NCBI GenBank assembly: GCA_963713545.1
Contig: CAVQME010000007.1
Location: 19,535-83,534 of the forward strand
Direction of reading: 5' to 3'
Source: CAVPLM01 sp963713545
Lineage (GTDB): Bacteria; Actinomycetota; Thermoleophilia; RBG-16-64-13
Length of the DNA: 64,000 bases
The number at the start of each line of letters is the position of its first letter. Within the stretch, counting starts at the first letter, position 1. A program made the position numbers and the translations under genes. Positions 9,373-16,651 of this stretch are shown here, one piece after another. Under the pieces are notes generated by a model that worked only from the letters and a program-made list of their open reading frames with translations, was not told the origin of the DNA and made no database searches.

Positions 9373-10104
9373 ATGGAAGAACCCGGAGACCAGTACCCGT
9401 CGACCCCCGCCGCTTCTCCGCCTCCGGCCGAGTCGCCGCCCCCCGCTGCAGAGTCTCCGGCCTATGCTCCGAGCCCACCGTATCCCCCGGAGCCCCCATA
9501 TCCCCTCACCTTCAACGTGGACTACCCCGATCGACCGTTGAACCGGCTCACCACCGGGCTCCGCTTCATCTGGATCATCCCCATCGGCATCATCGCGTCT
9601 CTTCTCAGCACCGGAAACCTCAGCCTCGAGGGCACGGATTACTCTTGGTCGTGGACGACTGTGGGTATCCTCTTCCTTCCCCTCCTGCTCATGATCCTCT
9701 TTCGCAAGAAATACCCTCGCTGGTGGTTCGACTGGAACCTCAGCCTCTCGCGTTTCCTCATGCGCGTGGCAAGCTACGCTCAGCTTCTCCGTGACGAGTA
9801 TCCCTCCACTGATGAGGAACAGGCGGTTCACCTGGATTTCGTCTATCCCGATGCCAGTCGACTCAGTCGCGGGCTGCCCATAGTGAAATGGTTCCTGGCC
9901 ATCCCCCACTGGTTCGTCCTGGCGTTCCTGTGGATCGGAGCGGTCGTTTGCGTGGTCATCGCCTGGTTCGCGATTCTCTTTACAGGCAGGTATCCCCGTG
10001 GTCTGTTCGACTACGTTGTGGGCGTGAACCGCTGGACGCTGCGAGTCGAAGCGTACGCGTTACTACTGATCACCGACCGGTACCCGCCCTTCTCACTGTC
10101 GTAA
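9373..10104 (+). CDS. DUF4389 membrane protein with Pro-rich N-terminus
   Basis: A 243-residue protein with a GGAGG sequence seven bases ahead of ATG. Residues 1-45 are Pro/Ser/Ala-rich (PPPAESPPPAAESP), then two related DUF4389-type units follow: FNVDYPDRPLNRLTTGLRFIW and LDFVYPDASRLSRGLPIVKWF, each leading into paired transmembrane helices and ending with a conserved FDW/FDYVVGVNRW-type segment. The family is common in Actinobacteria and has no established function. It stands alone, with 259 bases upstream in which I see no gene. Confidence 0.85.
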   Translation: MEEPGDQYPSTPAASPPPAESPPPAAESPAYAPSPPYPPEPPYPLTFNVDYPDRPLNRLTTGLRFIWIIPIGIIASLLSTGNLSLEGTDYSWSWTTVGILFLPLLLMILFRKKYPRWWFDWNLSLSRFLMRVASYAQLLRDEYPSTDEEQAVHLDFVYPDASRLSRGLPIVKWFLAIPHWFVLAFLWIGAVVCVVIAWFAILFTGRYPRGLFDYVVGVNRWTLRVEAYALLLITDRYPPFSLS

Positions 10105-10153
10105 CAGGGAGACCGCGCAGACGCCGGCCGGCCGAAACCACGGCAGTCGCGGC

Positions 10154-11815
10154 CTATTCGACCCCCCTCATGCGGTCGGCGAGATCGCAGGCTTCTTTGT
10201 AGAGGCCGGACGCCACCTGGACGGTATCGCCCAGCTCGAGGTGCTCGTCCGAGGCCTGATCGTATCGCGGCCACTCGGGGGCTCCCTCGCCGTTGGGGTC
10301 GCCCGTCGCTGCGAATCTGGTCCAGTAGCCCATGATGGTCTCGGAGAGATCGTAGTCGGCCTGCTCGATCTGCCCCAGAACGGTGAACAGATCGGCGCTC
10401 CCGAACACGTACGGGATCTCCACCCCGTGGAAAGCTCCCATAGCGTTGCCCATGGGGACCCGGGTGAATTGATAGAGATAGGTCGGAGCAGGCTGCGCAC
10501 CCGAGTCGGCAGCCTGCGCACTGAGAGCCCCCGGGGCGCTCATGGAGCGGGCGGCGAACCGAGCGGTCGAGGCGAACCCCACTTCGGTCAGCATGCGACT
10601 GAAGGCCGGGGTGATGTCCTCCTCGCTCTCCACCGGGTAGAGAGCGAGCGCCTCGTCGGCGTAATCTCCGAAGATCTTCCTCATCTGCGCCTCGTATTCT
10701 TCTGGAGACACGGTCAGGCCGCTCAGAAACGCGTTCCCCTCGTCGGCGTTGGAACCGATCAGCAGGGGGATGCTCTGTCGGGCACCGGAGCCCCAGAGTG
10801 TGGTCGGCAGATCGAGCAGCAGGCGCCCGTCCACCACCGGCTTCCAGGTGAGACCCTGCTCCATGAGACTCGAGTCCTCAGCCGCGGCCCCGGCCGCAGC
10901 CAGCAGTTCGTCCGGACTCTTCGCCCGCATCTGAGCGAGCACCTCGGCCGAGGCCGTATCCGCTCCGTCGATGCCGAGCTTCTCCACGAGTGCGACGCCC
11001 GCATCTTCCCCGCTCTCTAGCGTCCCGGTGGTCGAGACTCCGAACCCGTAGTCGAGCAGTATGCCGCTCTGCGCGATGGCTCGAGCGAAGAGACCCTCGG
11101 CCAACGGGCTCACCAGCAGGTCCAGGATACTGATGGCGCCGGCCGATTCCCCGAAGACGGTCACGTTGGTCGGGTCGCCACCGAAGCCTGCGATGTTCTT
11201 CTGCACCCACTCCAGCGCCGCGATCTGGTCGAGCAGTCCGTAGTTGCCCGAGATCCCCTCAGCCGATTCCGCCGAGAGAGCAGGATGGGCCAGGAATCCG
11301 AGCGGTCCCAGCCGATAGTTGATCGTGACCACCACCATCCCCTTTGCGGCCAGGTTCTGCCCCCCGTACACGTCCATCGAGCCCGATCCGGTCTCGAAGC
11401 TACCCCCGTGGATCCAGACCATCACCGGCAGACGCTCTTCGGCGCTGTCGGCCGGCGACCACACGTTCAGATAGAGGCAGTCCTCGTCGGTGGTGCCCAC
11501 GTTCAGATAGAACGTCTCCATCTGGGACGGCTGCGGACAGGAGGGTCCGAAGGAGGTGCAGGCTCGGGGCTCAGTCCATGACGCCACCGGCTGAGGCGGC
11601 TTCCAGCGACGCTCGCCGATCGGGGGAGCTGCGTAGGGGATGCCCTTGAAGCTCCATATCTGCCTCCCCTGCACATCTTCGCGTGCGCCGGTGACGGGAC
11701 CGCTCTGTAGTCGGACCTGCTCCAGATCGGACCCGCAGCCGGTCGCCACAGCCCCGCCTGAAAGCACGACGATCGTCGAAAGGATGACCAGCGCAGACCG
11801 CAGGGACTTCATCAT
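10154..11815 (-). CDS. Type-B carboxylesterase, lipoprotein
   Basis: A 553-residue alpha/beta-hydrolase. A signal peptide with lipobox ending at Cys27 (VATGC) predicts export and lipid anchoring. The catalytic serine is Ser224 in FGESAGA; the acid lies in SNADEGNAF and the histidine in FHGVEIPYVFG, giving the complete carboxylesterase/para-nitrobenzyl esterase triad. The oxyanion-hole HGG is in WIHGGSF. GGAGG ends 3 bases before ATG 11815 and 6 bases before ATG 11812; either may be used. The frame is open further upstream over the divergent promoter region, but only from here does it look like protein. It hydrolyses carboxyl esters outside the membrane; the natural substrate is unknown. Confidence 0.93.
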   Translation of the reverse strand: MMKSLRSALVILSTIVVLSGGAVATGCGSDLEQVRLQSGPVTGAREDVQGRQIWSFKGIPYAAPPIGERRWKPPQPVASWTEPRACTSFGPSCPQPSQMETFYLNVGTTDEDCLYLNVWSPADSAEERLPVMVWIHGGSFETGSGSMDVYGGQNLAAKGMVVVTINYRLGPLGFLAHPALSAESAEGISGNYGLLDQIAALEWVQKNIAGFGGDPTNVTVFGESAGAISILDLLVSPLAEGLFARAIAQSGILLDYGFGVSTTGTLESGEDAGVALVEKLGIDGADTASAEVLAQMRAKSPDELLAAAGAAAEDSSLMEQGLTWKPVVDGRLLLDLPTTLWGSGARQSIPLLIGSNADEGNAFLSGLTVSPEEYEAQMRKIFGDYADEALALYPVESEEDITPAFSRMLTEVGFASTARFAARSMSAPGALSAQAADSGAQPAPTYLYQFTRVPMGNAMGAFHGVEIPYVFGSADLFTVLGQIEQADYDLSETIMGYWTRFAATGDPNGEGAPEWPRYDQASDEHLELGDTVQVASGLYKEACDLADRMRGVE

Positions 11816-11918
11816 CCACCTCCGAGGTACCACTCCCTTCAAAGGACGCTTCTCTATACTGAGGATAGCGAGGTGGTCGCGTGCATACAAACCCCGGAGG
11901 GCAAGGGAGGCGAGCTGC

Positions 11919-12953
11919 ATGAACGAGGGTCCTACGCCCGTTCTGGTTACCGGCGGCACGGGGTTCGTCGGGACCGCCGTGGTCAGGCGGCTGGCACAGG
12001 AGCCCTCTTGCTCCCTCCGCCTATTGGCCCGGATGAACAGCGACCTGAGCTTTCTCGCGTCGCTGGCCCGGCCGCCGGAGGTCATCATCGGTGACGTCAC
12101 CGACAAACCAAGCCTTCTCGAGGCCGCTCGGGGATGCGGGGTGGTGATCAACTGCGCCGGCCTCAATTCCTTCTGGGAGCGCTCGCGGAAACCCTACCGG
12201 GAGCTCAACATCGACGCCGTCCGCAACGTGGCCGAAGCCACAGTGGAATCCGGGGCGCAGAAAATGGTGCAGGTGAGCACCGTCATGGCCTATGGATTCC
12301 CGGCCGACTCGCCGTTCTCAGAGGCGAGCGCCCCGGGGAGGCACGCCAGCGAGTACGCCCGGTCCAAGTCCGAGGGAGACCAGATCGCCCGGGATGTGTG
12401 CGAGAGCGCCGGGCTCCCGCTGGTGACGGTCTACCTGGCCGCGGTGGTAGGTGCCGGAGACCGCAAGTCGGTGATGCAGATCGACCGCTTCGTCAAGGGC
12501 AAGGTCCCGCTCATGATCGACAGCCCGCACCGGTTCACCTACGTGCGCATCGATGACGCCGCCGAGGCGATCGTACGGGCGGCGCTCGCCCCAGCGAACG
12601 CGGGCGAGCGCTACCTGGTCGGCCGCGACCGGCTGACCACCCAGGAGTACTTCGAGATCATCGCCGACGCGTCAGGAGCGCGGATGCCGCGACGAACCAT
12701 CGGCAAGCGCACCACCCTGACCCTGGCCTGGCTCATGAGCGCCGCGGCCAAGATCACGGGCCGGCCACCGCTCATGGCCTACGACCTTATGGCCACCGTG
12801 TACCGAAGATCTCTTCTTTTCGATGGAAGCAAGGCCGAGCGGGACCTCGGGCTACGGTACACCCCCGTAGAGAGCGGCCTCAGGGATGCGGTGGCCGAGA
12901 TCCTTGGGCGGCGGGTGGGGCCAAGGTCAGAAGGTGTAGCGGCCCGACCCTAG
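11919..12953 (+). CDS. NAD-dependent epimerase/dehydratase family protein
   Basis: A 344-residue extended short-chain dehydrogenase. The start at 11919 has GGAGG at 11906-11910; the frame open to the left is not coding. The Rossmann motif TGGTGFVG is at residues 10-17, and the active-site tyrosine and lysine are in SEYARSKSEGD. The C-terminal region resembles 3-beta-HSD/dihydroflavonol-4-reductase relatives rather than sugar epimerases. It is divergent from the esterase gene (about 100 bases between) and its stop overlaps convergently by four bases with the stop of the OsmC gene. The substrate is not predictable. Confidence 0.88.
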   Translation: MNEGPTPVLVTGGTGFVGTAVVRRLAQEPSCSLRLLARMNSDLSFLASLARPPEVIIGDVTDKPSLLEAARGCGVVINCAGLNSFWERSRKPYRELNIDAVRNVAEATVESGAQKMVQVSTVMAYGFPADSPFSEASAPGRHASEYARSKSEGDQIARDVCESAGLPLVTVYLAAVVGAGDRKSVMQIDRFVKGKVPLMIDSPHRFTYVRIDDAAEAIVRAALAPANAGERYLVGRDRLTTQEYFEIIADASGARMPRRTIGKRTTLTLAWLMSAAAKITGRPPLMAYDLMATVYRRSLLFDGSKAERDLGLRYTPVESGLRDAVAEILGRRVGPRSEGVAARP

Positions 12954-13423
12954 CGGCACTCGAGCTCGGTGATCTCCAGGGTGTCGCTGATGTCGATGCA
13001 CCCGCGGACGCTCATGGCCGCGGGGCAGCCTATGATGTAGCCGGAGAACACGTCCCGGGCATCCTCCGCTTTGCCCGCCGGCACCTTGAGCTTGTAGGCC
13101 ACTCGTATCCGGGAGATGCGGAGCACTCCGTCGATGTCCTCGATATCACCCTCTACCAGAGCTTCATAGCGGTCGGTGTGGGTAGGGATCTTGCGGCTGG
13201 CCAGCACCGTGGCCAGTGTCCCCATCATTCAGCCGCCCACCGCCCCCACTATGTGATCGAGCGTGGCGGCATGCTCGACTTCCGGATCCACCCGGTAGAA
13301 CTTCTTGATCCCGCCGTGCACTCCGTAGTAGATGGGTTCGCAGAAACCCTCGATGACGGCCTTGCGCGTCGGACCGTTCTCACGGGTGATGGTGATTCGC
13401 GACGTATGCACCACTTCGCCCAT
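12950..13423 (-). CDS. OsmC-family protein with in-frame TGA at the catalytic cysteine position (probable selenoprotein)
   Basis: One continuous frame of 157 codons interrupted only by TGA at 13229-13231 (codon 65). Both halves are OsmC: residues 1-64 end TLDHIVGAVGG, and after the TGA comes MMGTLATVLASRK. In OsmC/Ohr proteins this helix carries the peroxidatic cysteine directly after such a small-residue run, so the TGA falls exactly on the catalytic residue. The second, resolving cysteine is retained as Cys133 in YIIGCPA. A hairpin with a GG-containing loop follows the TGA at bacterial SECIS spacing (separate entry). Selenocysteine-containing OsmC-like proteins are known from selenoproteome surveys. 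The gene starts 10 bases after the SlyD-like gene and likely shares its operon. Automated annotation would split it into two hypothetical proteins. The alternative is a nonsense mutation of a Cys codon. Confidence 0.82.
13197..13216 (-). promoter_or_regulatory. SECIS-like hairpin downstream of the OsmC TGA codon
   Basis: Twelve bases after the TGA (13229-13231) the transcript can form CTGGCC / GGCCAG (13211-13216 with 13197-13202), a perfect six-pair stem capped by the eight-base loop ACGGTGCT. The loop contains GGT, the element SelB recognises in bacterial SECIS structures, 20 bases after the TGA. A weaker lower pairing (GGGA near 13221 with TCCC near 13186) is also possible. Spacing is close to the minimal fdhF upper stem of E. 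coli. Folding was done by eye. Confidence 0.7.
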
Positions 13424-13433
13424 CGGAGCTGCC

Positions 13434-13907
13434 TCACTCCTCGCCCGACTGCGGATATCCCTGCTCCAGCTCTTCCTCGGACGCGGCCCGCACGTCCACT
13501 ATCTCGACGTCGAAATGCAGTCTCATCCCGGCCAGGGGATGGTTTCCGTCCACCGTCACATCGGTCTCATTGGCACCTACCACTCTGAGCGCCACATCAC
13601 CGCTCGGCGTCTCGGCCATGAACTGCGTGCCCGGTTCCAGCGGCATATCCTCGGGGAACTGGTCCCTCGGTACCTCGAAGATGGCGCCTTGGTCGACCTC
13701 CCCGTACGCGTCGGCCGCTTCCACGACCACCAGGGACTTATGCCCGGTCTCCGTCCCCTCGAGGGCACCCTCAAGACCGGGGATGATGTTCTCGTAGCCG
13801 TGTAGATAGATGAGAGGATCGCAGTTCTCGTTGGAGTCGAGGATGTTCCCGTCGTCGTCGGTGAGCGTGTAGTTGAAACTGACGACGGAGCCGCGGGTGA
13901 CCTGCAT
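13434..13907 (-). CDS. FKBP-type peptidyl-prolyl isomerase, SlyD-like
   Basis: A 157-residue cytoplasmic isomerase/chaperone of the SlyD type: the FKBP half begins GSVVSFNYTLTDDDG and the flap (insert) domain lies around residues 70-125 (EAADAYGEVDQG..VPRDQFP), with the closing GNHPLAGMRLHFDVEI signature. The His-rich metal-binding tail of E. coli SlyD is missing; the C-terminus is acidic. AAGGGA lies upstream of ATG 13907; the longer open frame to 14666 is noise. The gene sits between the cytochrome b and selenoprotein-type OsmC genes, consistent with a folding helper for metal-containing redox proteins (inference). Confidence 0.93.
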   Translation of the reverse strand: MQVTRGSVVSFNYTLTDDDGNILDSNENCDPLIYLHGYENIIPGLEGALEGTETGHKSLVVVEAADAYGEVDQGAIFEVPRDQFPEDMPLEPGTQFMAETPSGDVALRVVGANETDVTVDGNHPLAGMRLHFDVEIVDVRAASEEELEQGYPQSGEE

Positions 13908-13948
13908 CGGATACGTCCCTTCGCTGGAGTCTAGAAGGGGGAAGGTTA

Positions 13949-14701
13949 CTACATCAGGAGCCGGGAGGTGCGCCACTGCCCACCGGGGAACGGCCAGACA
14001 GCGCGGCGTCGCCCTCCGAACGGCGGACCGCCCTCTCCTGATGGGCCATCGTCCACCTGCTGCTCCTCCCACCAGGTGCGGTGGCGTTCGCGGGCTATGT
14101 CCTCGGGAAGAGTGCCTTTCACCATCGAACTCAGATATCCGAGGCCGTGGCGCGTCAGAAAGACGTGGCCAAGATGGCCCACGAGCACCGCCGCAGCCGC
14201 GATGGCGAGAAACCCATGCAGCCACAGCGCGCGCGATACTAGCCACGCCGGCAACTCCGCTTTGGCCAGAAGCAGAGACCCGGTCACCACGAAACCCAGG
14301 GCCATGGCCGCGACCAGCACGGCACTGGCCTTCTGCCCGGCGTTGAGTCTGCCTTGAGGCGGCATCTCCCCACCGCGCAGCGTGCGGCCCTTGACCGCCA
14401 GCCAGAACCAGCGCCGATCGTTCACGTCCCACATGTCGATCTCGCGGGCATCTCGGGCCAAGCGCCTGCGGTCCAGAGCCAGCATCAGGATCAGCGGGAT
14501 GAGGACCATGGCGTAACCGGTGATCCCATGCCGCAGCGAGACGCTCTCCCGCGCTCCGCCCATCCAGCTGCGGGTAGCGGGTATCCACATAAGCAGCCCG
14601 CTCGCGAACGCGATCAGAAAGAAGAGCGCGTAGGCCCAATGACCGATACGTTCGGCCAGGACCCAACGAGGGATGCGCGGGGATTCAGTCGATGGAGGCA
14701 T
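13949..14701 (-). CDS. Cytochrome b subunit, formate dehydrogenase gamma-like
   Basis: A 250-residue integral membrane protein with four hydrophobic helices and histidines placed for two b-type haems (ERIGHWAYALFF near the start, LRHGITGYAM, WLHGFLAIAAAAVLVGHLGHV). This pattern is that of the FdnI/cytochrome b561 family, which takes electrons from or gives them to a periplasmic-side enzyme and the quinone pool. ATG 14701 overlaps the end of the upstream molybdoenzyme gene by 17 bases, so it is its likely membrane anchor. The C-terminal 30 residues are Gly/Arg-rich and probably disordered. Confidence 0.87.
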   Translation of the reverse strand: MPPSTESPRIPRWVLAERIGHWAYALFFLIAFASGLLMWIPATRSWMGGARESVSLRHGITGYAMVLIPLILMLALDRRRLARDAREIDMWDVNDRRWFWLAVKGRTLRGGEMPPQGRLNAGQKASAVLVAAMALGFVVTGSLLLAKAELPAWLVSRALWLHGFLAIAAAAVLVGHLGHVFLTRHGLGYLSSMVKGTLPEDIARERHRTWWEEQQVDDGPSGEGGPPFGGRRRAVWPFPGGQWRTSRLLM

Positions 14702-15377
14702 CGGCCGGGTATCCACGTTGCTCCCAGTAGCCGTTGTATCCCTCGGGACCAAGCGCCATCGCTTCCACCCGTACCACCCACTTGATGTTCTTGTAGGCGT
14801 AGCTGCCGGGAAGGATCAGACGCAATGGCTGCCCCATCTCGGGCGCAAGAGAAGCACCGTTCATCTCGTAGGCGAGAAGAGTATCCGGTCGGAGCGCTTC
14901 CTCGAGCGTCACCGACTCCGTATAGACGCCGTCGCTCGAGTCGAAGACGAGGTGCGTCGCCAAGGGGTCGATGTCGGCCTGCTTCATAACCTCGCGCAGG
15001 GTGACCCCCTTCCAGTTGACCTCAGGAACGCCCCAGCCCTCCACGCAATAGAAGTCGCGGATGGCCTCCACCTGGGGAAGATCGGTGAACTGGGCGAACG
15101 TGAGGTCGAGCGGGTTTCGGACCAAGCCGTCGACGATCAGACGCCAGTTGTTCGGGTCGAAACTCTCGCCGGGCACGACCGTGTTGATGCGGAAATCGCC
15201 CGCTCCCACCGAGCTTTTGACCCCCTTGGGAATCCGCGGAAGGATCTCCTTGCCCAGAAAGAGCGCGGCGACGCCCGCGACGATCAAGCCGAGGAACGCC
15301 CGTCGGCCTATGTGTTTCTCGCTGTCCACGTCCCCCCGTCTCGCCTGCAAGTGAATGTTGCCTATGGTTGTCTCCAT
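14685..15377 (-). CDS. Tat-exported molybdopterin oxidoreductase of the sulfite oxidase/MsrP fold
   Basis: A 230-residue protein with a twin-arginine signal (GRRAFLGLIVAG, Arg25-Arg26) and the oxidoreductase molybdopterin-binding domain. The metal-ligand cysteine is Cys111 in FYCVEGWG, followed by the VNWKGVTL segment typical of the fold. It lacks the dimerisation domain of true sulfite oxidases, so it resembles MsrP (YedY) catalytic subunits or uncharacterised YedY-like proteins. It is exported folded and should dock to the b-type cytochrome encoded immediately downstream. The substrate (sulfite, sulfoxide or other) cannot be told from sequence. Start 15377 is the first convincing ATG; ribosome-binding signals are weak. 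Confidence 0.9.
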   Translation of the reverse strand: METTIGNIHLQARRGDVDSEKHIGRRAFLGLIVAGVAALFLGKEILPRIPKGVKSSVGAGDFRINTVVPGESFDPNNWRLIVDGLVRNPLDLTFAQFTDLPQVEAIRDFYCVEGWGVPEVNWKGVTLREVMKQADIDPLATHLVFDSSDGVYTESVTLEEALRPDTLLAYEMNGASLAPEMGQPLRLILPGSYAYKNIKWVVRVEAMALGPEGYNGYWEQRGYPADASID

Positions 15378-15565
15378 CGGAGCCACGGCCGAAACCCCGG
15401 CAGCCACCCACACGGGGGGCGGTGCGGGTAGGCGGCCCGACGGCCGCTCGGGGCAACAGCCCCGGGGCCGGTCGGTCGCTCCGGTGGCGAGGTGGCACCC
15501 TCGCGCGGCGACGTGCCGCGGCTGCGGCGTGGCCCGCCGGGCCCGCTACCTGTTAGACTGCCGCC

Positions 15566-16651
15566 ATGCGGCAGATGGATCGCAGGACCTTTCTACTTTC
15601 CACCGGCCGGTGGCTGGTTCTGGCCGGGCTCGCTCCGGCGTTGTCCGGGTGCGGCCGCGCGCTCCGCTGGTCCGACTCTCAGGGCTCTTTCGCCGACGAT
15701 AGTCTTACTGTGACGACCGTCGCGGGAGCGGGCACGACTACTTCCACCTCGGTCGAAGTAAGCGGCTCGACGACCACGTCCGCTGCGACCACCACTACCG
15801 AGGGGACACCCGGCTCGGGCTCCACTACGACCACCGGCATCCCCGCTCCTCCCGACCTGGTCGTGATCCGCGGCGACCTGCCCGATCAAAACGTGCGCGC
15901 CGCGATGGCCCAACTGGGCGGAATGGAGCGCTTCGTCACAAGCGGGGCGAAGGTGGTGGTCAAGCCGAACGTCCTGACCGGGCGTCCACCTGAGTACGCC
16001 ACGACCACCAACCCGATCGTCATCTCCACGATCATCCGCATGTGTCTGGAGGCCGGAGCGGCCGAGGTCACCGTGCTCGACTATCCCACCAGCAGCGCTC
16101 GGGCCGCGTTCAAAGAGTCGGGGCTGGCGCAGGCCACCGCGGAGGCCGGGGGAACGCTCAAGTACTTGAGCAACCGTGATTTCGACCGGGTGGACATCCC
16201 CGAGGGAGTGGCCATAGACTCTTGGCCACTGGTCACGGAGGCCCTGGAAGCCGACACGTTCATCAACGTCCCCATCGGCAAGACTCACGGCATGGCCGGG
16301 CTGACCCTGGCCATGAAGAATCTCATGGGCATCATGGGCGACTCCCGTGGCAAGATCCACATCGACTACCCTCAGAAGATCACCGACGTCAACACCCTGG
16401 TCAAGCCACATCTGGTGATCCTTGACGCGTACCGCATTCTGACCAGGAACGGCCCGACCGGGGGGAACCTGGACGACGTGGCGATGCCCAAGACCGTCGT
16501 CGCCGGCACGAGCCAGGTGGCCGTCGACGCCTACGGCGCCACCATCATGGGCTGGCAGCCTACCGATCTGCCGAGCTTGGTGGAGGCGGCCGCTCGCGGT
16601 CTGGGCGAGATCGATCTCACGAAGTACACCATCTTCGAGGGCACCGCCTGA
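15566..16651 (+). CDS. DUF362 domain lipoprotein with Tat-type signal
   Basis: A 361-residue protein. The N-terminus has DRRTFLLSTG with Arg6-Arg7 and a lipobox ending at Cys29 (ALSGC), indicating Tat export and lipid anchoring. Residues 45-90 are a Thr/Ser-rich linker. The rest is a DUF362 domain: VVVKPNVL, VLDYPTSS, INVPIGKTHGMAGLTLAMKNLMG and VAVDAYGATIMGW are its usual conserved blocks. The function of DUF362 is unproven; members often sit beside ferredoxins. Here its stop overlaps the ATG of a polyferredoxin gene, so an extracytoplasmic redox complex is likely. A second, unrelated-looking DUF362 gene lies at 37231-38145. Confidence 0.88.
   Translation: MRQMDRRTFLLSTGRWLVLAGLAPALSGCGRALRWSDSQGSFADDSLTVTTVAGAGTTTSTSVEVSGSTTTSAATTTTEGTPGSGSTTTTGIPAPPDLVVIRGDLPDQNVRAAMAQLGGMERFVTSGAKVVVKPNVLTGRPPEYATTTNPIVISTIIRMCLEAGAAEVTVLDYPTSSARAAFKESGLAQATAEAGGTLKYLSNRDFDRVDIPEGVAIDSWPLVTEALEADTFINVPIGKTHGMAGLTLAMKNLMGIMGDSRGKIHIDYPQKITDVNTLVKPHLVILDAYRILTRNGPTGGNLDDVAMPKTVVAGTSQVAVDAYGATIMGWQPTDLPSLVEAAARGLGEIDLTKYTIFEGTA

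Noticed and set aside
12950..13228. Treating the two OsmC pieces as separate genes
   Set aside because: They are in the same frame, separated only by one TGA, and each lacks half the fold; the ATG after the TGA has no ribosome-binding site.
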